The position numbers and the translations under genes were made by a program. Shown here one piece after another: positions 44,963 through 54,770 of a stretch of DNA of 64,000 nucleotides. The stretch spans positions 27,798,067-27,862,066 of the forward strand of contig CM058230.1 in the NCBI GenBank assembly GCA_030180135.1, written 5' to 3'. The stretch's first letter is position 1, and the number at the start of each line of letters is the position of its first letter. Source of the stretch: Orychophragmus violaceus (Eukaryota; Streptophyta; Magnoliopsida; Brassicales; Brassicaceae). The notes under the pieces were generated by a model, which did not search any database, had not been told where the DNA came from, and saw only the letters and a list, made by a program, of their open reading frames with translations.

Positions 44963-46193
44963 TGATAGGTCAAGAGTTTTAACCCTATTCTAACTGCAAG
45001 TGCACGGTGATGTAGTTGTAGTACTTAGGGTATCGAATCCACAAGGACTCTGGTCAACGATAGATAAGAACAGAAAAGATTAAACTAGGAGAAAGCAAAA
45101 GTGATTAAACTAAAAGAAGAGCAGAAAAGTAAATCAGTAGCAGGAGCGATTTGTGAGCAAGGAAGCGAAGCGTTAAGTCTAGGGAGTTCTCAGGAAATCA
45201 GGAACACAAGCAATCAATCAGTCGAAATCCAATCAGAAACTGTTCTAGAACTCAAACACAGATTTAGAATTAACCAAATTCCTTTGCGATAATTCTCTAA
45301 GTCTAAGTGCAGCAAATCAAACTTTCGTTTGCGAGAACTAACAGATTAAACCAGCTTTAATTCCAAGTTTGATATGTTCACAATCTAATTAAACCAAACT
45401 TTCGTTTGCGAGAAGTTAAATTGCTTATCTAGGTTCTTTCTAGCTAAATTAACCAACTTCCGCTGCATTAATCAGCCTAACATCATAATCTAAGTGGCCA
45501 GTTCAGATTAAGCATTAAGAACAACCTAAACAAAGAACTAGCAGATATGAATCCCTACTGATTAATTAAACTATAACTCCATGAAATCCCTAATGAGAAT
45601 CCCTAAACTTAACAGGTAATCTACTCAGACCTAATCATCGAAACAGAAAATATCTTGAATAGAAAACCAAATATCATAAAACAAAGTAAAGATCTGGGTT
45701 CAAAATCCTCTCTCTTTCGAGAGCAGGATCAGCCCCTAACTCTCTCTGAAATAAAAATAAGACTTAATGAAAGCGTAGCCTAAACAATGGCTTAAAAACC
45801 CTAATATAATGGTCTAAAGTCGGCTGGGGGTCTTTTTGCAAGTCTGGGAAGTTTCTGGGCAAAAACTGTAATTTCTCCAAAATGCAGATTTTTGGGCGCA
45901 GAACTGCAACGACAGTTGCACAACTGCAACGACAGTTGCACTGCAACGACAGTTGCACAACTGCAACGACAGTTGCACAACTGCAACGATAGTTGCAAGG
46001 CGAAAACGCAGCCAGTGAACTCTGTGAAGTCTCTAAATAGTGCAGAATTGCTCCAAATGCTCCCAAAACGTCTAATTAGGCTCCAGATGTCCTTAAACCT
46101 GTAAACCACCTGAAAAGACTCCAAAACATAGTAAAAGACTCGATAAATAACACATATACCATGGTTAAAAACCCTAAAATCCATGGTATATCA
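44963..46193 (-). repeat. Element C 3' LTR
   Basis: TG...CA ends on the minus strand. Contains five GCAACGACAGTTGC-type units (45906-45996), core starts 45910, 45930, 45947, 45967 and 45987, followed by GGCGAAAACG. Confidence 0.92.
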
Positions 46194-47210
46194 ACTCCCC
46201 CACACTTAGCTCTTGCTTGTCCTCAAGCAAGTAAAGAACTAAAGCATAAGAAAAGAAGTTTGAAAACACAGAAACTCATTTCGTCCTAGGAACTTTCACA
46301 ATCACATTCACTTAGTAAGCCACTGAAAACTTTCCTGCAGAACTTAAGACCACAATATACTTCCCCCACACTTAGCAACTGTCCTAAGTAAACTCCACAA
46401 TCACATTCAAGCATTCAAATTCTCCCTACTGACTTCTGCAAGTATTTAAGTGCGGTCTCACCTAAGGAGTATCGATCAAAGGGCACATGGATTCTTACCT
46501 TATCAGCTCAAGACCACCATACTATCTTTCTCTAGTTCCTTTCTTCTCTTTCCCTTCCTTAACAACTGATTTTTCCCCACTGGGTATCATTTTATTTTTT
46601 TTTATCAGTGTTCTTCCCGTTTTGGGGTATACTTTGGACACATTCCATGGATCACATGAGAGAAAATAGTGTTTGCTACCATTCCCATGACCACTTCGGA
46701 GTTACTAACTCATCCTCAGTTTATTATCTTTTTTTTTTCTTATGGAAGGGGAGAAGGGAACCAAATAGGATAGGTTTACAGGCTGTGTTAGAACTAACAA
46801 GGGAATCCGACACAAAGTATACCAAGCCCTTAGGTGAGAAATCTAAGTCAGTATTAAGATGAAGTCAGTAAAAGGATCCTCTGATACCTGAAGTGATGTG
46901 GGTGTTCCCAGTAGGTTGATCTGTGTCTGAGTTTTCTAACAGTCATAGAGGCTCTGCAAGTCTGTCCAATGGTCACTTAGTTCCTGTTCAAGCGAAAATT
47001 TTCCTCGAAAAATCATAGTTTCATACAAATTTTGACTCAATAAAACAATGTTTTTGAAAAACTAAGAAAACAAAAGCGTGCGTCAGTAGCTTCCTCCCCC
47101 ACACTTAAACTACACTGTCCCCAGTGTAATCAAAGCATGAGCTCGGTGAAAGAATAATCAAATTGAAGAACAAACCGAAAAGTTGCAGAATACTTACCTG
47201 TCGTCGCCCT
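46194..47210 (-). other. Element C 3' non-coding region with three polypurine tracts
   Basis: AAGTGTGGGGGA tracts (minus strand) lie at 46194-46207, 46360-46373 and 47093-47106, at the same distances from the LTR as in elements A and B within about 30 bp. A CTTGCTTG/CAAGCAAG hairpin lies at 46212-46231. Confidence 0.8.
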
Positions 47211-47369
47211 GCGTCGATCGATGCCCAAGGGTGTCGATCGATGCAAGGCGATTATCGCTCGCGGTTATGTAGATAACCGATGTCTGAACCGCAATCAATT
47301 CGTTAAACCGTAAATCGCGACTGCATCGACCGATGCACAATGTGTGTCGATCGATGCAATGCGATTTTG
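47211..47369 (-). promoter_or_regulatory. Two paired-palindrome modules downstream of the element C ORF
   Basis: Core pairs 47215/47235 (20 bp) and 47327/47348 (21 bp). Each is followed by GCGATT (GCGATTATCG and GCGATTTTGC). Confidence 0.75.
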
Positions 47370-47459
47370 CCTGTTTCTCTCAGCTCTGAACACACTTAAA
47401 CAAAAAAATTAAAAATACCAAATCAAAACGAAAAAAACAAAAACAAAAACGAACCTAAC

Positions 47460-47477
47460 AGTGGGTTGCCTCCCACT
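47460..47477 (-). other. Conserved hairpin after the Gag stop, element C
   Basis: Minus-strand AGTGGGAGGCAACCCACT, 47 nt after the ORF stop, identical to the copies in A and B. Confidence 0.8.
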
Positions 47478-47524
47478 CAGCGCTTGTTTTTAGTCATTAG
47501 CTTGACTATTGGAAGAGATTTGAT

Positions 47525-48562
47525 TCAAGGCGGCTTCAACAGAGACTTTGAATGTCTCTGTGAGTATCTCTTCATCCAAGGAGGTGTATAGGCATTATGA
47601 TCATGAGGCTTCCCAAGGAAAGAGTAATCAGAATCAGGGCGGGAGCGAAGCTTGGGCGGTCTACTGCGTTTTCCTGCATTCAAAACAATATGATCAGAAG
47701 GTTTAAGCTTAGATGATTTGTTCCTTACCTTTGATGCAGATCTGATGTTTGGGGCTTTCTGCTTATGAGCAGTTGCAGGTACTGAAGATGTTAGAGCAGG
47801 TTCAAGAGGAACTGCCATCTTCTTCTTTCCACTATCAGATACTGTAGTTCCACCAATCTGAACTTCTTCTTTCAGATCACCTTCAGTGGAGATCATCTTC
47901 TTTGCATGAACTCGCGAAGCTTCAACTGGTGGTATTTCATTCACCTTCTTATCCATCCATTTCATGCAGTTAGCCACTTCTAGCTCTTGTCTGGAAGGTT
48001 TAGGAACCTTAGGATATGGCACTGGGGGCTTGTAAGCTCGTTCTGGCACTGTTGCAGGTTTCTGGACATGTGTGCGTTCTGTGTCGATCGTTGCATAATG
48101 TGTGTCGATCGATGCAAGGCGATTCTGTTTCTCGAAAGAACTCGAAATTTCCGTCAGAATGGCGTGTCGATCGTCACTAAAGGGGTGTCGATCGGTGCAT
48201 GTATCGGGCAGACAATATTCATCCAGAAAATCCGAGATTATGCTCTCTTCTTCACCTAGCAACTCAATCTCATACTTTAAGGTCACAGCTTTGATGGATC
48301 TACACTGTTCAGCTTTCCTAGCTTCATTATGCCTTTGTATTGCTCCTTCCGTCTGCTGAACTTGGATATCTAGCTTCTTCAAATGTGTGCTCAAGTATTC
48401 AAGCTTCCCATTCAGACTTTCATGTATAGCTTCCAGGTTCCTGTCGAAGTTTGCAGCAGTCTTAGCCTGATCCTCTAGCAACTGCTCCATCATGGCTTCT
48501 ATCTTGCACTCATAAGCTCTGTTTTCTTGGAATCCATAATTTCTGGTGAATGAAGGAGCCAT
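47525..48562 (-). CDS. Reduced Gag-like ORF of element C
   Basis: ATG 48562 (M-A-P-S-F-T-R) lies soon after the leader and opens 345 uninterrupted codons. Residues 15-80 form a coiled coil (A-M-M-E-Q-L-L-E-D-Q, then L-S-T-H-L-K-K-L-D) matching the C-terminal coiled coil of Gag in A and B. Then comes a linker with palindrome-encoded I-D-T-H-Y-A-T-I-D-T, a lysine/proline-rich part, and the shared C-terminus Y-T-P-P-W-M-K-R-Y ending S-L-L-K-P-P. The gag domain, which should precede the coiled coil, and the aspartic protease, which should precede the C-terminus, are missing, yet the frame is intact. It may be a trans-acting or RNA-binding product, or simply not yet decayed. Confidence 0.75.
   Translation of the reverse strand: MAPSFTRNYGFQENRAYECKIEAMMEQLLEDQAKTAANFDRNLEAIHESLNGKLEYLSTHLKKLDIQVQQTEGAIQRHNEARKAEQCRSIKAVTLKYEIELLGEEESIISDFLDEYCLPDTCTDRHPFSDDRHAILTEISSSFEKQNRLASIDTHYATIDTERTHVQKPATVPERAYKPPVPYPKVPKPSRQELEVANCMKWMDKKVNEIPPVEASRVHAKKMISTEGDLKEEVQIGGTTVSDSGKKKMAVPLEPALTSSVPATAHKQKAPNIRSASKVRNKSSKLKPSDHIVLNAGKRSRPPKLRSRPDSDYSFLGKPHDHNAYTPPWMKRYSQRHSKSLLKPP
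48081..48204 (-). promoter_or_regulatory. Two paired-palindrome modules inside the element C ORF
   Basis: Core pairs 48085/48106 and 48168/48189, each 21 bp apart, within the open frame. The first is followed by GGCGATTCTG. Confidence 0.75.
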
Positions 48563-48624
48563 AGCCTCTGCAGAACGAGTTATTCTGCTGATTTTCCGAC
48601 ATCCGTCCCATCATTCTTTCGCGA

Positions 48625-48717
48625 TGTGTCGATCGATGCAGAGTAGCGTCGATCGATGCAAGCTCGAGAATGCAACGATCGACACAAAGGACCGTGTCGA
48701 TCGATGCAGGGCGATTC
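48625..48717 (-). promoter_or_regulatory. Two paired-palindrome modules in element C leader
   Basis: Core pairs 48630/48650 (20 bp) and 48676/48698 (22 bp), followed by GGCGATTCTAGG, between the primer-binding site and the ORF start. Confidence 0.75.
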
Positions 48718-48830
48718 TAGGCGTACCTGAAACGCAAAAACAGAAAAAGAAAAAAAAATAGTAGCAAAAAATTAAAAACGAAAATCCTAGTCTAAACCCT
48801 AAGTTCAAATCTATCGAGGACTCAAAAGAG

Positions 48831-48848
48831 TCCCCGGCAACGGCGCCA
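48831..48848 (-). other. Element C primer-binding site
   Basis: Inverted TGGCGCCGTTGCCGGGGA just inside the 5' LTR, identical in A and B. End positions may be off by one or two. Confidence 0.8.
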
Positions 48849-48854
48849 AAAACT

Positions 48855-50065
48855 TGATAGGTCAAGAGTTTTAACCCTATTCTAACTGCAAGTGCACAGT
48901 GATGTAGTTGTAGTACTTAGGGTATCGAATCCACAAGGACTCTGGTCAACGATAGATAAGAACAGAAAAGATTAAACTAGGAGAAAGCAAAAGTGATTAA
49001 ACTAAAAGCAGAGCAGAAAAGTAAATCAGTAGCAGGAGCGATTTGTGAGCAAGGAAGCGAAGCGTTAAGTCTAGGGAGTTCACAGGAAATCAGGAACACA
49101 AGCAATCAATCAGTCGAAATCCAATCAGAAACTGTTCTATAACTCAAACACAGATATAGAATTAACCAAATTCCTTTGCGATAATTCTCTAAGTCTAAGT
49201 GCAGCAAACCAAACTTTCGTTTGCGAGAACTAACAGATTAAACCAGCTTTAATTCCAAGTTTGATATGTTCACAATCTAATTAAACCAAACTTTCGTTTG
49301 CGAGAAGTTAAATTGCTTATCTAGGTTCTTTCTAGCTAAATTAACCAACTTCCGCTGCATTAATCAGCCTAACATCATAATCTAAGTGGCCAGTTCAGAT
49401 TAAGCATTAAGAACAACCTAAACAAAGAACTAGCAGATATGAATCCCTACTGATTAATTAAACTATAACTCCATGAAATCCCTAATGAGAATCCCTAAAC
49501 TTAACAGGTAATCTACTCAGACATAATCATCGAAACAGAAAATATCTTGAATAGAAAACCAAATATCATAAAACAAAGTAAAGATCTGGGTTCAAAATCC
49601 TCTCTCTTTCGAGAGCAGGATCAGCCCCTAACTCTCTCTGAAATAAAAATAAGACTTAATGAAAGCGTAGCCTAAACAATGGCTTAAAAACCCTAATATA
49701 ATGGTCTAAAGTCGGCTGGGGGTCTTTTTGCAAGTCTGGGAAGTTTCTGGGCAAAAACTGTAATTTCTCCAAAATGCAGATTTTTGGGCGCAGAACTGCA
49801 ACGACAGTTGCACAACTGCAACGACAGTTGCACTGCAACGACAGTTGCACAACTGCAACGATAGTTGCAAGGCGAAAACGCAGCCAGTGAACTCTGTGAA
49901 GTCTCTAAATAGTGCAGAATTGCTCCAAATGCTCCCAAAACGTCCAATTAGGCTCCAGATGTCCTTAAACCTGTAAAACACCTGAAAAGACTCCAAAACA
50001 TAGTAAAAGACTCGATAAATAACACATATACCATGGTTAAAAACCCTAAAATCCATGGTATATCA
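48855..50065 (-). repeat. Element C 5' LTR
   Basis: 1211 bp, very similar to 44963-46193 with roughly ten substitutions by eye. It holds four instead of five 20-bp palindromic units (core starts 49802, 49822, 49839 and 49859). Confidence 0.92.
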
Positions 50066-51539
50066 CGAGTATTCCGAGGGAATGACGATATTGCCAGGGC
50101 CCGTAACATGCATATAGTTTAATTATTACTTTAGTGCTTCGGCTATTTAAGGTTGCTTGCGTAGCTTTCCGTCATTTCTTGTGTTTGGGGTTGGGTTGGG
50201 TAGACGAAAGGTTACATTATTAGTTGGGGAATCTCAACTCTGGGTCGATAATAGATCGCTCACCCCTCTCTTTCCATCTTTTCAGGTAACCATTAGGAGT
50301 AGCGGAACGCAGGACGTTAGGCCAGCCGGTTTAGACTCGATGTCTCTTTCGCAACGATAATTTCAAGTAATATTTGTAATAAGTTTTAAATAAATAATGT
50401 CGATGGACCTATTTGTATTTCCGCACTTTTGTTAACAAAGATGTTTTATATTCGTAAACAATGTGACGGCTCTGGTCCCGACTAAGGAAAACCAGTGATC
50501 ATGTTCTTGTCTGATTGTTGGTCATCGGTTAACTAAAGTCAAAGTAGAACAGGGGCGTTACAGTAATGGAGAAAGGTTGAAAATGGTGGTCTTGTATTTC
50601 TCATCCAACATTTTTTATAGCCCGACAAAACAAGCAAAAGACGCTACACCCATGTTGGAAATCTTTCAAGTATTTGTGAATGATCTTAGGTTATGTGTGA
50701 CATTTTCTTGGGGGACGTTCTCCTTTGAGCACATGTTAGAATCTATTAAGAACACGATGAGTCATTATAATGGCGTGGCGAGTGGTAACTGACCGTTTCT
50801 AGGGTTATGTATTCCTATGGAGGTAAGTAAATTGTTTTACTCATTGTTTAATATTTCTTATACACTAAGCTAATTGTAATTTATATGTGTTGTGTAGCTT
50901 TTAGCAGTCGAGGCCATTCCACAATTTAGAAACAGCTTTCGAGAAGCTTATCCAGACGCTCTTGGCGAATGTCCTAGGATGTGCAAATACAATTGGAAGA
51001 AAGACGACATGAAAGAGTTTTCTCTGGATAAGGTGTATGAAAAACTAGACGCAACCACGATTAGTCATATCTTTGCATATTATTATTTTGGTTGTTATGT
51101 TTTTGATCTCTAGATTGTTTAATTCACAAGACATTGATAGTTTGTTGGTACATGCGGAAGAAGAGAAGTCTATGTTGGATGAGAACGTGAAAAAGATGAC
51201 GACGTCGATGTGCACGATCCTATTGTTCAAAGCTGGATTAAACGTCTTAACCAATGGTTAACTGTTCAGTTTGAAGAGATGTGCGCGGAAGATTTGAAAG
51301 GCCGAGCAGGTAACAAGGTGGTGAATGCGGTGATTGAGGAGGAAATAGATGGCAATGAAGGACATCCCCCGGGAAACACATCTCTCACTGAATTGGTAAA
51401 GACCATGACAGAGCAGATGAAGGTGCTTGGAAACAAGGTTGACGGGTTACCACGAAGGATGTCACTAGAAGCTTTTTTGAAGGATCAGACCAAATCAGCG
51501 GATACAACGGTTGGAACAAATGATGTCACCAAGTAACTA

Positions 51540-51765
51540 TTTTTAAAGTATGGAAAAATAGTTGGATTTTTTCATTTTTCTATTTATCGCGTAGGATTTT
51601 CCTAGTATTTATTTTATATTTGAATTTGATTTCGTAAGAAAAAGTCGCTTTATGAAGGAAAGGTTGTGACAAAACCAGATAACATAATAAGTATTAAACA
51701 ACAAACAAATTGGTCAAAGCCAAGCCATACATACATAATGTCTTAAAAACAGAACTAACAACTTG
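51540..51765. other. Short AT-rich spacer between two convergent pseudogenes
   Basis: Only the 3' flanks of the DUF1985 pseudogene (plus) and the GRF gene (minus) are visible. Confidence 0.4.
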
Positions 51766-52247
51766 TTAAACATCCTTATTAAGACCAACAGCAGCCACCA
51801 ACTCTTTAAACTTGGCAATCTCTTCAGCATTGATTTTAATCTCCTAACGCTTGTCTTGAATCATCCCACGCTGCTCATCCACCTGCTTTGTTAACTTCAC
51901 AATCTCCTCTTCGACACCGAAAACCCATGGTTGACGGAAGTTGAGGCCATCATTCTACAAATAAAAACAGATTTTCATTTAGTTTGACATAGTATTACCA
52001 ATTTTATAACCCAAAAATCTCATATAGTTTGACATAATGTTACCCTAAATTGATTGCAAGTAAAGTATCTAAGTCCTGGTAAAGATCAAAATCACGGATA
52101 CTTTGGAGTAGGAGAGACTTCGTGGATTATTCGTCAACCACATGGACAACCTTTTGGGATCCCATAGTGGGCATCATAGATGAATCCCAACATGTTATAA
52201 TGCTCCTTCAACTGCTTCATGTGCTTTCTTTCTTCGCGAGGATCCAT
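51766..52247 (-). pseudogene. GRF-type zinc-finger protein gene, broken
   Basis: ATG at 52247 (M-D-P-R-E-E-R-K-H-M-K-Q-L). The first exon continues to Y-G-I-P-K-G-C-P-C-G, the start of a GRF zinc finger (C-x-C...C pattern), then a TGA replaces the next codon and further stops and a small frame change interrupt I-I-H-E-V-S-P; R-Y-F-T-C-N is still readable. An intron of about 85 bp separates the second exon (Q-P-W-V-F-G-V-E-E-E-I-V-K-L), a coiled coil with one stop, ending at 51766. GRF fingers bind single-stranded nucleic acid in some proteins; short GRF plus coiled-coil proteins are numerous in Brassicaceae and often lie among transposons. Confidence 0.75.
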
Positions 52248-52288
52248 ATTGAGAGAAATCGAGATTGTGAGGAGAGAGCGAGATTGTG

Positions 52289-53100
<812 letters not shown>

Positions 53101-54051
53101 TATCATCCACGATAGTGTTCTTTACCGCCTTTTATTTTGTGTCCTTTTGCAACGTTTTATCCGGCCGATAGATACCTTAGTACTTTATTTTGACCCTTCT
53201 TTATGATGCTATCCTGAGGTATGATTTGCTTCTCTTTGATGTAATCTGGGATATTTCATGTAGACATATCTGGTACTACATAAATCGACCTGCAATATGC
53301 TAATGCCCACAGCTCCGTCCAATAATATTATAAGCACAACTCATGTAACTCTATTTGGGTATCAAGCATACGACCACCAACTCTATCAGCTTTGGCGTGG
53401 ACACATGAATACTTATGAATATCTCAGAACCTGCAACTGCAGATTTTCGATACCAAATAAAGCTTTTCGTCATCACCGTCGATTTCATATTCAAGCGTAT
53501 AACTGTTTACCTCCCTCACAGTTAACCTCTTAGCAACATTCCATGTATTGTGCAAGAATATCTCAACAAAAGGCACCAGTTTGTATCAATCGTTCCTGAC
53601 ACAGCCTCTTTCCTATGCTCGTTAAACCAAACAGAAAATTGTCTCATGATCGTATCGAGCATGGGTATTAAGGAGTACCTCCTCGCTTCCCTAAATGTTT
53701 TGTTCAGATATTCCACATAATTGCTTGTGTCTAGGTTGTATCTGTCAGCTGGAGAAAAACATATTTCCCATGTTTCTTTCTTGGTGTTTTCCTCCACATC
53801 TCGGTAGGCGGAAGGATATCTCTCCTTAAACGACTCGTAAAGACAGTTAAACTGACCCACCATGTTGCCTTACCGCACTCCTGGAACCTAAATGCAACTA
53901 CGTATTTGTTTTCGTTATTAGCATGACCTTTAACATTTTGAGACAAATGCCATAAACAACATATGTGATTAGTTTCTAGATACACATTAGCTATAGCGTT
54001 GATGAGGCTTGTATTTCTGTCACTCACAAATACCAATCTGGGAGAGTTGGC
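53101..54051 (-). pseudogene. MuDR-type (Mutator-like) transposase remnant
   Basis: Reading minus from 54051: R-L-V-F-V-S-D-R-N-T-S-L-I-N-A, then I-C-C-L-W-H-L-S-Q-N-V-K-G-H-A, both hallmarks of the MULE transposase domain. After a frame change near 53850 the second half continues (F-N-C-L-Y-E-S-F, S-N-Y-V-E-Y-L-N). Further on, 53500-53380 encodes a SWIM-type zinc finger (S-K-I-C-S-C-R then C-V-H-A) with a stop inside. The N-terminal part of the transposase is missing and the left flank at 54055 changes abruptly in composition. No terminal inverted repeats were identified. Confidence 0.85.
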
Positions 54052-54480
54052 TACAACGATGTGACGGCGGCGAATGAGACATCGACGGCAAAGGAAACGT
54101 TGACGGTGGAGGGAACGGAGACGGCGTCGGAGGAGCTGGTTTCGATTTCGGTACTTGTCGCCGTTTTTTTTTTAATTTCGTATTTTCTGTTTATTTTTCA
54201 AATTAATTATAATTTTATATTTCATTAAGGGTAATTTGGTCAACGCAAATATTTGTTTTTCTTTAATTTTTGAATTTTTATATATTTATTAAGGATATTT
54301 TGGTCTATAAACATTTTATTAAATTAAAGAAGTATGAGAGATTAAACTTGAATAGCCTGGATTTTTATTTCAAAAATAGTCATATAAGAGACGATTTCTC
54401 ACATTTGTTGCACCAATCTTTTTTTTTGAAAAATTGTTAAATTAATTTTAAAAACTTCGGTTTTACATCAAATGCATCTT
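54052..54480. other. Short GC-rich patch, then AT-rich spacer
   Basis: 54055-54165 is rich in GACGGCG-like sequence without an identifiable product. The rest is AT-rich. Confidence 0.4.
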
Positions 54481-54770
54481 GGGTAAGAAAATCTAGACTA
54501 GTTTTTTACACTGCAATCTAGTAGAAAACCATATCCCCATTGCCTTGTCAAACCTCGAGTCGCCTCAAATAGAGGTGATTTTGTTCCTGATCAATCTGTC
54601 AATGTTCTGAATGATGATAAAAGCTTGAACATGAGCTTTCCCATAACGTCTAGCATTTATTTCTCTCCAAACCTCATACACTGTCACTGGTAAGAGGTGT
54701 CTCCAGCGAAACTGCAATTTCTTCTCTTTCATTTGCATCACCAAAGCTGTCAAGATAACATTCCAACTTA
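54481..54770 (-). pseudogene. LINE 3' remnant
   Basis: The minus frame ending at 54565 reads V-Y-E-V-W-R-E-I-N-A-R-R-Y-G and L-I-R-N-K-I-T-S-I, which resembles the tail of the LINE region after zf-RVT. Only this short part remains, and stops follow. Confidence 0.6.

Larger units (their letters stand above)
44963..50065 (-). mobile_element. Athila-like element C, 5.1 kb, inserted in the solo LTR
   Basis: Flanked by perfect CGAGT duplications (44958-44962 and 50066-50070). LTRs are 44963-46193 (3', 1231 bp) and 48855-50065 (5', 1211 bp); the 20-bp difference is exactly one tandem unit. It keeps primer-binding site, hairpin, three polypurine tracts and paired palindromes, but its only ORF lacks the gag domain and the protease. 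It is the most reduced of the three family members and must be moved wholly in trans. Confidence 0.93.
43220..50562 (+). mobile_element. Solo LTR of a Ty3/gypsy-like element (split by element C)
   Basis: The sequence starts TGTGATACCCC and ends GGGGCGTTACA, imperfect inverted ends with TG...CA borders, and is flanked by perfect GTAAT repeats (43215-43219 and 50563-50567). Removing element C leaves about 2235 bp with no coding region, primer site or polypurine tract at either edge, so it is a single LTR left by recombination between two LTRs. Strand is inferred from the TATA box. The clade is not certain; TGTRATACCCC-type starts are common in plant gypsy elements. The target was an exon of the DUF1985 gene. 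Confidence 0.85.
41803..51535 (+). pseudogene. DUF1985-type gene interrupted by a solo LTR
   Basis: Pieces on the plus strand form one decayed gene. 41803-42475 is a lysine-rich then extremely acidic exon (a run of E/D codons at 42100-42255) with several stops, ending at a GTAAGT donor. After an intron, the exon from about 42737 encodes L-R-P-L-R-M-Y-F-P-P and, after a frameshift near 43020, W-F-V-V-N-G-V-P-I-R-Y-G-L-R-E-H, a DUF1985 hallmark. At 43219 the exon is cut by the solo LTR and continues at 50568 (L-K-M-V-V-L-Y-F-S, then F-S-W-G-T-F-S-F) to a GTAAGT donor at 50821. A further exon (about 50900-51040: L-L-A-V-E-A-I-P-Q-F) and a C-terminal frame (51210-51536, W-I-K-R-L-N-Q-W-L) follow. 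Stops, frameshifts and the insertion make it non-functional. Confidence 0.75.

Noticed and set aside
45906..45996. Regularly spaced short palindromes that resemble a CRISPR array
   Set aside because: They lie in the LTR of a plant retrotransposon, have 4-bp gaps rather than unique spacers, and differ by one unit between the two LTRs; ordinary tandem expansion.
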